NCBI GenBank assembly: GCA_017858735.1 | Contig: JAFMBH010000014.1 | Location: 1-60,343 of the forward strand | Direction of reading: 5' to 3' | Source of the DNA: Bacteroidota bacterium | GTDB taxonomy: Bacteria > Bacteroidota > Bacteroidia > Chitinophagales > Saprospiraceae | DNA length: 60,343 nucleotides | Shown: piece after piece, positions 53,928-60,343 of the stretch | Numbering within the stretch: position 1 is the first letter of the stretch | Layout: each line of letters starts with the position of its first letter | Program-made: the position numbers and the translations under genes | Notes under the pieces: model-generated | Database searches by the model: none | Told to the model about the DNA's origin: nothing | The model's input: only the letters and a program-made list of their open reading frames with translations

Positions 53928-55235
53928 ATGGATAGAGCACTTCAAGGTCAACTTACAGAATGGAAAAATAAGCCCAATAGACTCCCTTTACTGCTTCAGG
54001 GAGCCAGACAAGTTGGTAAAACGCATCTAATGAAATGGTTTGGACAACACCATTTCCAACAATCAGCCTATTTCAATTTCGACGAAAGGCCAGAACTTAA
54101 AGAATTTTTCGTCCAAAACAAAAACGTTCATCGGATCATAGAAATGCTTACCTTAATTAGCGGCATTACCATCAACGAAAATACGCTGCTGATATTAGAT
54201 GAAATTCAGGAATGTCCTGAGGCACTAAATACCCTTAAATATTTTGCAGAAAACAAACCCGGGATACCCATCATCTGTGCAGGATCTTTACTGGGTGTTT
54301 TACTTAATAAAGGATTCTCATTTCCCGTAGGAAAAGTTGAATTTTTAACACTTTATCCCATGACTTTTAGGGAAGTACTACCTTATTGGGATCCAACATT
54401 GGCGAAGTACCTGGAAAATCGATCTACCCTTGAGGAAATTCCAGCATTTTTTGTCAATGACCTCATACCACAATTTAAAAAATATCTGATTACCGGAGGC
54501 ATGCCCGCCGTTATCAATGCATTTAATCTACAATCACAATTTCAGGCAGTAGAAAATGTGCTACAAAACCTAATATTATCTTACAAGGGTGATTTTGCAA
54601 AGCATCCAATAATGTCTGATATAGCTAAGATAGGCCAGGTATTTGATTCACTACCTACACAACTTTCAAGAGAAAATAAAAAATTTGTTTTTCAATTGGT
54701 GCGAAATGGTGCCCGAGCGCGCGAGTATGAAGATGCCATTCAATGGTTGGTCAATGCCGGATTGGCGCATCAAATCTGGTTGATTTCAAAACCTGCCCTT
54801 CCACTTATCGCTTATGATCAATTCAACGCCTTCAAATTATACGGAATGGATGTAGGTATAATAAGAAAAATGTCAAATCTTTCGGCTGTCGTTTTTGGAG
54901 AAGGAGATAGGCTCTTCACTGAATTCAAAGGCGCACTAACCGAAAACTATATATTACAAAGTTTAATTACCCAGTTTCCAGAGAAACCACACTATTGGAC
55001 ATCAGGAAATATAGCTGAAATAGATTTCGTCATCACCCACGAAAATCAGATTATTCCAATAGAAGTAAAAAGTGATATGAGTATCAAAAGTCGGAGTCTA
55101 ACCCTTTATCGAACTAAATTCCAACCGGCTTTAGCCATACGATACTCGATCAGAAACCTTGAATTCCGCGATGGACTCTTAAACATTCCACTGTATATGG
55201 CTGATTACACGAAGGAACTCATCGAAATCATTTAA
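53928..55235 (+). CDS. AAA ATPase with C-terminal DUF4143 domain (first of the set)
   Basis: 435 residues. Walker A (LLQGARQVGKTHLMKWF) is near residue 25-33, Walker B (LILDEIQECPEAL) near 90, and ICAGSLLGVLL is the sensor segment. The rest belongs to DUF4143: LKKYLITGGMPAVINAF precedes a helical part, and the end has EIDFVITHENQIIPIEVKS, a D-x(n)-E-x-K arrangement like that of PD-(D/E)XK nucleases. This large family (COG1373) has no established role. Stand-alone gene, preceded by inverted repeats. Confidence 0.85.
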   Translation: MDRALQGQLTEWKNKPNRLPLLLQGARQVGKTHLMKWFGQHHFQQSAYFNFDERPELKEFFVQNKNVHRIIEMLTLISGITINENTLLILDEIQECPEALNTLKYFAENKPGIPIICAGSLLGVLLNKGFSFPVGKVEFLTLYPMTFREVLPYWDPTLAKYLENRSTLEEIPAFFVNDLIPQFKKYLITGGMPAVINAFNLQSQFQAVENVLQNLILSYKGDFAKHPIMSDIAKIGQVFDSLPTQLSRENKKFVFQLVRNGARAREYEDAIQWLVNAGLAHQIWLISKPALPLIAYDQFNAFKLYGMDVGIIRKMSNLSAVVFGEGDRLFTEFKGALTENYILQSLITQFPEKPHYWTSGNIAEIDFVITHENQIIPIEVKSDMSIKSRSLTLYRTKFQPALAIRYSIRNLEFRDGLLNIPLYMADYTKELIEII

Positions 55236-55319
55236 CAAAATTTCAAACAATCAATACAGGGAACAATTTTGCCAACATCGGTAGTAAAAAGGTGCCAAAC
55301 CCGGTAATTTGGGTTATAA

Positions 55320-55634
55320 TTGCAGCGCGCGAATTTAAAATTTCCAATAGCAAAGATCCTGTAAAAACAATTTGCAACTAAGAATAATCATCTTATATAT
55401 TTTTTAATTCTTGCGCCAAATTGGGATATTTATGTACTTCATCTAAAAAAAGATGCTTACCCCCATTCCTTACAAATTCAAAAGTAAGGTTGTTTTCCCT
55501 ACACCTCTGGCGCCTTTTATACCAATTAGACGAGCATTCCAATTTACTTCTTGCATAAAGCTTCTCACAAAATCGGTTTGGATTTTTTGTGATATTCTTT
55601 GGTATCTGTTAAATAATTCCTCCATAATGCACAT
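55320..55634 (-). pseudogene. Remnant of another AAA/DUF4143-type ATPase
   Basis: The minus strand starts MEELFNRYQRISQKIQTDF (ATG at 55634 or 55625) and reaches an intact Walker A, LIGIKGARGVGKTTLLLNL, then stops. In another frame the text resumes at Walker B, HLFLDEVHKYPNLAQELKNI, and after two in-frame stops continues LQIVFTGSLLLEILNSRA, the sensor segment. So there is a deletion between Walker A and B, at least one frame change and two nonsense codons; the C-terminal half is missing. The order and wording match intact bacterial ATPases that lack close likeness to the neighbours. Confidence 0.8.
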
Positions 55635-55638
55635 TGTA

Positions 55639-55679
55639 TTGTACAAATATAGGCATTTTTTGCATATTCCAATGTACAA
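55639..55679. promoter_or_regulatory. Inverted repeat overlapping the promoter of the ATPase remnant
   Basis: TTGTACA (55639-55645) and TGTACAA (55673-55679) are inverted copies; the first overlaps a minus-strand -7 box, TATATTTG (55651-55644), just upstream of the remnant's ATG. The site looks like an operator that survived the gene. Confidence 0.4.
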
Positions 55680-55747
55680 CTTTTTCTAGCAGCGAAATTT
55701 ACACTTATCTTCGAAACAATACAATTAAAATTAATCCATTCATTCTG

Positions 55748-55902
55748 AAAAAATAATAGAAATAGCAGAAGTTACAAAAGTGGGTCTTGACGTATTTGGT
55801 AATGTCGAGAAACTCAAATTGTGGCTTGATACACCAAGTTATGCATTAGGAAAACTAAAACCAATAAAACTTTTGAAAGACTCCTACGGCATTTTTGTAT
55901 AG
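55748..55902 (+). pseudogene. Xre/MbcA/ParS-type antitoxin remnant (C-terminal domain)
   Basis: A frame without a start codon reads EKIIEIAEVTKVGLDVFGN, then LKLWLDTPSYALGKLKPIKL and LKDSYGIFV before TAG. This is the toxin-binding MbcA/ParS/Xre C-terminal domain ('VFG----F--WL-TP--ALG-KP--LL'), with a deletion after DSYG. The HTH part is missing. It abuts the RES remnant directly (ATG follows TAG), as in intact Xre-RES modules. Confidence 0.75.
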
Positions 55903-56084
55903 ATGAAAGTATTCAGACTTTTAAGGGAAAAATAAGCAACACCGTTGTCAGGTGAAGGAGCTGCTAATTATGGAGCACGCTGGAATCCAATCGGGATATA
56001 CCATCAGTTGTTACCCAAGGTAACTATAATTTACTTATCAATCCAAATCACCCAGACTTTTCAAAAAAAACATGGATTCATTAA
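55903..56084 (+). pseudogene. RES-domain toxin remnant
   Basis: The ATG at 55903 starts KVFRLLREK, then TAA (55933-55935) interrupts, and the same frame goes on ATPLSGEGAANYGARWNPIG, the R/Y and ARWN signature of RES toxins. Then a deletion; a further frame gives YNLLINPNHPDFSKKTWI, the family's C-terminal block ('NYLINP-HPDF'), ending at TAA 56082-56084. RES toxins deplete NAD+. This copy has lost its centre and cannot be active. Confidence 0.75.
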
Positions 56085-56125
56085 AAAGAATGTTTAAATC
56101 TATAAACTACCCTTAAGAGGGGTCA

Positions 56126-56162
56126 ATTTGGCAAAATATAAACTAATTATAATTTGCCAAAT
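56126..56162. promoter_or_regulatory. Inverted repeat upstream of the second AAA ATPase
   Basis: ATTTGGCAAA (56126-56135) and TTTGCCAAAT (56153-56162) are perfect inverted copies with a 17-bp spacer. A -7 box TATTTTTG (56169-56176) follows at once, so the repeat covers the -33 region of the promoter of the gene at 56224. This is the arrangement of a repressor site. Confidence 0.55.
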
Positions 56163-56223
56163 CTAATTTATTTTTGTAGTTTTGGAAGAATATAAATAGA
56201 AATCAACCATTTATATCTAACAA

Positions 56224-57660
56224 ATGGAAACGATCATAGGTAGAATATCGGAGCAGAAGCAACTTGCCCATTTATTGGAATCACCCGATGCAGAGTTGTT
56301 GGCATTATATGGACGAAGACGTGTGGGTAAAACTTATTTGATCAGGAATGCGTTTGAAAAACAATTAATTTTTGAATACTCCGGCGTTCATAATGCTTCG
56401 TTTCGCAAACAATTGGAGCTTTTTGGTCAGGCCATGTCCAACGCCACTGGATTTCCCCTTGCTTCACCTGTAAGTTGGTCGCAAGCGTTTAATCAACTTG
56501 TAGCACTGCTGGAACCAAAAATTAAAAAGCACAAAAAAGTGGTTTTCATTGATGAATTCCCCTGGTTGCATACCCCACGGTCTGGATTTCGTGAAGCGTT
56601 TGAGCACTTTTGGAATATGTGGGCATCTAAGCAAAAAAACCTGGTAGTAGTAATTTGTGGGTCAGCAGCTGCCTGGATGATCAAAAATATTGTATATAAT
56701 CGGGGTGGGCTTCACAATAGGGTCACACGTAAAATGCGCTTGCTACCCTTTACTTTAGGAGAGGCTGAAGAATTCTTGAAAAGCCGTAACATCAACCTGG
56801 ACAGGTATCAGCTGATTCAGCTCTATATGGTGATGGGGGGAGTGCCGCAGTACCTAAAGATGGTAGATAGAGGTGAGAGTGTTACTTTGGCCATCGACCG
56901 GATTTGCTTCAGTAAGGACGGATTCTTGAACGACGAGTTCAAAAACCTTTATTTTTCCTTGTTTAATGACGCAGCCAATCATATAGCGGTCGTCAAAGCT
57001 TTGGCTCAAAAAGGAAAAGGACTTACCAGAAATGAATTGATTACCACCTGCCATCTCAAATCTGGCGGGGGTACCACGCAGCTGCTCGATGAGCTGCTCG
57101 AGTCAGGATTTATCGCCGCTTTTATCCCATTTGGTAAGAACGCCAAGGATACTGTGTATAAACTTACCGACGAATATTCGTTATTTTACGTCAAATTCAT
57201 GGCCAGTGGCAAATTACAAGGACATGGAAGTTGGACCGCTTTTACTTCAACCCAAGCGTGGATTAGTTGGTGCGGCATTGCCTTTGAACATTTATGTCTT
57301 AAACATGTACAGCAACTAAAGCAGGAATTGGGTATTTCAGGCTTGCATACGGAACATTATGTTTGGCGGCATACGCCTAAGGATCAAGACCTTGGAGCAC
57401 AAATTGATTTGCTCATCGATCGTGCTGATCAGTGTATAAACATCTGTGAAATAAAATTCTCAAAGACTAAATTTGACATCACCAGGAAGTACGCACTTGA
57501 ACTTCAACATAAGCTCGATGTCTTCCAGTCCACGTCCATAACAAGAAAGACCTTATTTTTAACTATGGTAACCACGCATGGCATTCAAAATCCAATGAAC
57601 TACGCCGGACTTATCCAAAGTGAGGTCAACATGGATGCCCTATTCCAACAAATAAAATAA
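56224..57660 (+). CDS. AAA ATPase of the archaeal-type/DUF234 group (second of the set)
   Basis: 478 residues. IIGRISEQKQLAHLL at the start, Walker A LYGRRRVGKTYLIRN near residue 30-40, Walker B VVFIDEFPWL near 103, and ICGSAAAWM as sensor. The central winged-helix part includes YMVMGGVPQYLKMV and ALAQKGKGLTRNELI. The C-terminal block LGAQIDLLIDRADQCINICE followed by IKFSK has the D-x(n)-E-x-K pattern of PD-(D/E)XK nucleases, as in DUF234-type proteins. Function unknown. Preceded by a perfect inverted repeat at its promoter. Confidence 0.85.
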   Translation: METIIGRISEQKQLAHLLESPDAELLALYGRRRVGKTYLIRNAFEKQLIFEYSGVHNASFRKQLELFGQAMSNATGFPLASPVSWSQAFNQLVALLEPKIKKHKKVVFIDEFPWLHTPRSGFREAFEHFWNMWASKQKNLVVVICGSAAAWMIKNIVYNRGGLHNRVTRKMRLLPFTLGEAEEFLKSRNINLDRYQLIQLYMVMGGVPQYLKMVDRGESVTLAIDRICFSKDGFLNDEFKNLYFSLFNDAANHIAVVKALAQKGKGLTRNELITTCHLKSGGGTTQLLDELLESGFIAAFIPFGKNAKDTVYKLTDEYSLFYVKFMASGKLQGHGSWTAFTSTQAWISWCGIAFEHLCLKHVQQLKQELGISGLHTEHYVWRHTPKDQDLGAQIDLLIDRADQCINICEIKFSKTKFDITRKYALELQHKLDVFQSTSITRKTLFLTMVTTHGIQNPMNYAGLIQSEVNMDALFQQIK

Positions 57661-57921
57661 GTAATCCTCAAAACACTGTTTCAGAACTGAGTGTCAAAGG
57701 TGAATTGTATTCGCCCTCCCATGATACAGGTACATTTCCCTATTTCCGGAACAATAACCATTGTATCTAAAAGAGTTTGTCCCGAGCAGTGAAGCGAATC
57801 TGGAAGCCATTAGCCGTTATCGAATAGCCAACAGCTAAAACCTTCTATTTGTAATAGCAATTAATTTAAAAAGATTTCTTTTATTAATAGCCATTCAGTA
57901 TATTTGTTGAAAAAGTTAAGC
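57661..57921. other. Intergenic region with promoter of the third AAA ATPase
   Basis: 261 bp without a gene. TATATTTG at 57899-57906 is a -7 box for the gene at 57922, implying an almost leaderless message; ATTAAT occurs twice at 57859-57864 and 57882-57887 in inverted orientation. Nothing else noted. Confidence 0.45.
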
Positions 57922-59217
57922 ATGCAAAAATTAATACTACAATCTGTAATAAGTGATCAAAAAGCGCTAAAATGGGAGTCTTCTGCTGTAGAGCGACAAC
58001 ACGTATCAATTATAGATGATGATAGCGTTGTGGTTATTTCTGGTATTCGTCGCTGTGGTAAATCTACCTTATTGCAAGCTATACGTGCAAAAAACAAAGA
58101 ACAAGATTATTATTTGAATTTTGATGACGAACGTTTAATTCATTTTAAGGTAGAGAATTTTCAGCTGTTACTAGAACTTTTTGGAGAACGTTTTGGAAAG
58201 CAGACAAGGTTTTATTTTGATGAGATACAAAATGTTTCCGGTTGGGAGCGTTTCGTTAGACGTTTACATGATTACGGAAATAAAGTATATATAACAGGAT
58301 CCAATGCCTCGATGTTGAGTAAAGAATTGGGTACCCATTTAACAGGGAGGTATCAACAGATAGAACTTTATCCATTTTCGTTTTTAGAATATTTAAAACT
58401 GAAAGGAACAGACCTTCATTCATTAGATCATTTCAATACAGACGATAAAGTAGTATTGAAAGCTGCGTTTAATGAGTATTTTAAATTAGGTGGATTCCCC
58501 GCTTTTTTAAAGTCAACGAATACCGAATACTTAAAGTCACTCTACGAAAGTGTACTTTACCGCGACGTTATGGTGAGAAATGGCATCACAAACGAACAAG
58601 AAATTTTGGAACTGATGTTTTTTGTGACAAGCAACACCAGCAAATTAATTTCTTACAATAGCCTCGCCAAAGTAATTGGCGTTAAAAATGCCACTACTGT
58701 AAAACAATACTTGGGCTTCCTGCAAGACGCCTATATGTTGAGTGTAGTCCCAAAGTATGATGTGTCCGTCAAAAAGCAATTGCTCAATGCTAAAAAAGTG
58801 TACGGAATAGATTTAGGCTTAATGCGTCAAATCAGTTTTCAACACAGCGAAAATCAAGGGCGACTTTTAGAAAACCTGGTTTTTCTAGAATTGAAAAGAC
58901 AAGCAAAAACAATTTACTATCATCATAACAAATTGGAGTGCGATTTTGTCATCAAAGAAAAAAATAGCATCACCCAAGCCATACAAGTTTGCTGGTCGAT
59001 GCACGATGACAAAACAAAACAACGGGAAATCAATGGATTGTTGGATGCCATGACGGCTTACCATCTTAAAGAAGGGCTTATTTTAACCGAAGACGAAAGC
59101 GATAGCATCTTAATAGAAGATAAAAAAATCAACATGATGCCCGTGTGGTTGTGGCTTTTTAAAACAAAATTAAACCCAATCAAAGACGATGACTATTACG
59201 ATGACTATGCTTGTTGA
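57922..59217 (+). CDS. AAA ATPase with DUF4143-type C-terminus (third of the set)
   Basis: About 431 residues from the ATG at 57922; a TTG at 57904 falls inside the TATATTTG box and is rejected. Walker A ISGIRRCGKSTLLQA is near residue 40, Walker B RFYFDEIQNVSGWE near 95, and YITGSNASMLSKELG is the sensor. LGGFPAFLKS and VIGVKNATTVKQYLGFLQDA follow. The nuclease-like end is degenerate: LECDFVIKEKNSITQAIQVC keeps the Asp but has Gln and Cys where the others have Glu and Lys. That variant is common in this subfamily. Function unknown. Confidence 0.85.
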   Translation: MQKLILQSVISDQKALKWESSAVERQHVSIIDDDSVVVISGIRRCGKSTLLQAIRAKNKEQDYYLNFDDERLIHFKVENFQLLLELFGERFGKQTRFYFDEIQNVSGWERFVRRLHDYGNKVYITGSNASMLSKELGTHLTGRYQQIELYPFSFLEYLKLKGTDLHSLDHFNTDDKVVLKAAFNEYFKLGGFPAFLKSTNTEYLKSLYESVLYRDVMVRNGITNEQEILELMFFVTSNTSKLISYNSLAKVIGVKNATTVKQYLGFLQDAYMLSVVPKYDVSVKKQLLNAKKVYGIDLGLMRQISFQHSENQGRLLENLVFLELKRQAKTIYYHHNKLECDFVIKEKNSITQAIQVCWSMHDDKTKQREINGLLDAMTAYHLKEGLILTEDESDSILIEDKKINMMPVWLWLFKTKLNPIKDDDYYDDYAC

Positions 59218-59590
59218 ATTAACAATTAACTTCGAGATTTCTTTTTGCGTGAGTGGCATTTTATGAATTGTCAATTAATTTGTACTTCAAAATAAATTCT
59301 GATGCCCACGCTTTGGTAACTTTTTGAAATTTTTAAAAAAGTGGCGAGAGGAAAGCTGAATTCAAATACCTATTAGTTTAAATATTTTACTTTTTCCCCT
59401 TGATGCGGGAAATCCGGTCATCATTTTCATCAGGATTTTACAGTAACTTTTACTGCTTATGGGAAGACTTGAGTCGCTTAATGGATGTAATACCTAAATC
59501 TCTATCGAGCATTTCGGTCTTTTATAAATACACAATACCAAGCACAAAGTTTCATTTAACCACTAAACCGCCAATTTCTTGTAGGTCCCG

Positions 59591-59764
59591 TTAGCTGTGG
59601 TGCTTTTCATTTGTCCATTGTTTAGGAAGGCCAACTTTGCGTAACATTTCGTTCGCTTTTTCCAACTTATCAGGGAACAAAACAATGTTGTCATATTTGT
59701 TCAAAGATTTGTCAATCTTGACGATTGGAATTTTCCGATTTTTTTATTCTATTGTTATTTTCAT
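59591..59764 (-). pseudogene. Small-protein remnant with an early in-frame stop
   Basis: ATG at 59764 gives MKITIE then TAA, after which the same frame continues KIPIVKIDKSLNKYDNIVLF, then PDKLEKANEMLRKVGLPKQW to a stop at 59591. The text reads like a short protein of about 57 residues of a kind seen near toxin-antitoxin genes, but I cannot name the family. An A-run beside the stop could have caused the change. Confidence 0.4.
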
Positions 59765-59797
59765 TATCTGAATTTTAAATCATATTAAAAATAATAA

Positions 59798-59942
59798 TTA
59801 ATTCTTTTGTCGCCTAAAAATAGATTTAAAATCCTCTTCAATGACTTTAATCTCTTTTAGCTCTAGCATACTAAATTCCTTTTCTCTTGCCCTTTTTGAA
59901 ATTACGCCATTATTTATGCTATAGGTGTATACGCATATAATT
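59798..59942 (-). pseudogene. C-terminal gene fragment
   Basis: The minus strand reads INNGVISKRAREKEFSMLEL followed by KEIKVIEEDFKSIFRRQKN and a stop at 59798. It resembles the helical, charged end of a protein, with no start codon of its own that fits. Family not recognised. Confidence 0.3.
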
Positions 59943-60123
59943 TAAATGGATCCTTTTTGGTAATGGGTGAATGGAATAAAAGATCCAAACCGAAGACTAT
60001 TTTTTAGCCTTGTGCATAACTTTTGACAAGCAAGCGATTAGCTCACTTTTCTTAAAATAAAAATTAATCTATAAAAACGAATTGTTATTTCGAAATAAGA
60101 TTTGGGCTGGCACTTTCTTGCTG

Positions 60124-60343
60124 TTATGCGGCACTTCCTTCAATGGGTTTGATATTATTGAATTCCTGGTCTTTTTGATTTTGCTCTTCTTCCAAATCAT
60201 AATCATCTTGAAGACCTAACCAAAACTTGGCGCTTGTTCCAAAATATTTGCCGAAACGTATCGCAGTATCAGCCGTGATTCTCCGATTACCCTTTATAAT
60301 TTCAGAAATGCGGGTTTGAGGAAGAAAAGTTTCCTTTGCCAAA
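60124..60343 (-). CDS. higA: HigA-family addiction-module antitoxin (N-terminus off right edge)
   Basis: At least 72 residues, cut by the right edge of the window. LAKETFLPQTRISEIIKGNR, ITADTAIRFGKYFGTSAKFW and LGLQDDYDLEEE are the central HTH and C-terminal part of HigA/VapI antitoxins (Xre-type). The missing part should hold the first helix and start ('HPGEIL-EEF'). The HigB RNase toxin gene would be expected just beyond the edge, upstream on this strand. The C-terminal tail NQKDQEFNNIKPIEG is longer than the family minimum. Confidence 0.85.
   Translation of the reverse strand, partial: LAKETFLPQTRISEIIKGNRRITADTAIRFGKYFGTSAKFWLGLQDDYDLEEEQNQKDQEFNNIKPIEGSAA

Larger units (their letters stand above)
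59218..60123. other. Non-coding zone with short gene fragments
   Basis: About 900 bp without an intact gene. Two minus-strand fragments are described separately. A further minus-strand scrap near 59395-59445 ends DENDDRISRIKGKK but is too short to place. The plus-strand frame at 59400-59594 looks like a shadow. Confidence 0.5.

Noticed and set aside
57904-57921. TTG start for the third AAA ATPase
   Set aside because: It lies inside a TATATTTG promoter box; the ATG at 57922 is used instead.
59400-59594. 64-codon plus-strand frame
   Set aside because: Low-complexity composition, no recognisable motif, and the opposite strand shows better protein character.

Overview
The window looks like a chromosomal stretch of a free-living, AT-rich member of the Bacteroidota, plausibly a Saprospiraceae/Chitinophagales-type organism; this placement is inferred. 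The clues are promoter boxes of the Bacteroidota form TAnnTTTG, a ccoN-ccoO fusion, a FISUMP-domain lipid/secreted protein, a giant BNR/TIG surface protein of the kind exported by type IX secretion, Tat-exported sugar-phosphate isomerase and Gfo/Idh/MocA proteins, and several AAA/DUF4143 ATPases. There is no rRNA, CRISPR array, complete prophage or complete IS element. One tRNA, tRNA-Arg(CCU), is present.

Region by region. (1) 1-4437, minus: the N-terminal 1479 residues of a secreted beta-propeller protein followed by about nine tandem TIG domains encoded by recently duplicated DNA; its C-terminus lies beyond the left edge. (2) 4516-14162, minus: an exopolysaccharide/capsule operon with two Wzi-like outer-membrane proteins, a Wzx-type flippase, a YfhO-like membrane protein, two GT2 glycosyltransferases and WecB epimerase. 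(3) 14272-25932: a FISUMP protein, then a minus-strand catabolic operon (GH88 glycuronyl hydrolase, TIM-barrel isomerase, Gfo/Idh/MocA oxidoreductase, SDR, small membrane protein, Na+/solute symporter), followed by a second isomerase/SDR pair, a DUF2490 protein, a TlpA-like thioredoxin and a third isomerase-like protein. (4) 26035-33769: aminopeptidase P and an amino-sugar locus (FucP/NagP-like MFS carrier, two Gfo/Idh/MocA proteins, NagA, a NagB-family enzyme and a decapitated NagX relative). (5) 33.9-37.4 kb: an eroded zone with a TonB-receptor remnant, a GT14 glycosyltransferase and two broken PIN toxin-antitoxin modules, ending at tRNA-Arg. (6) 37612-44987: esterase, NagB-PIG-L fusion, secreted GH20 hexosaminidase and another Na+/solute symporter, which together would cleave, import and deaminate N-acetylhexosamines. 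(7) 45096-53597: a complete cbb3 oxidase locus (CcoI, CcoS, CcoNO, CcoQ, CcoP, CcoG, FixH, SafE-like), preceded by a perfect 13-bp inverted repeat. (8) 53.6-60.3 kb: an accessory block with three intact AAA ATPases that carry C-terminal nuclease-like motifs, the wreck of a fourth, an Xre-RES toxin-antitoxin wreck, short gene fragments and a HigA antitoxin cut by the right edge.

The respiratory, amino-sugar and polysaccharide loci look functional and conventional. The less expected content is the set of AAA ATPases, three of which sit behind dissimilar inverted repeats at their promoters, among decayed toxin-antitoxin modules; and the recombination-prone TIG array. All assignments come from reading motifs by eye; no database search was run.
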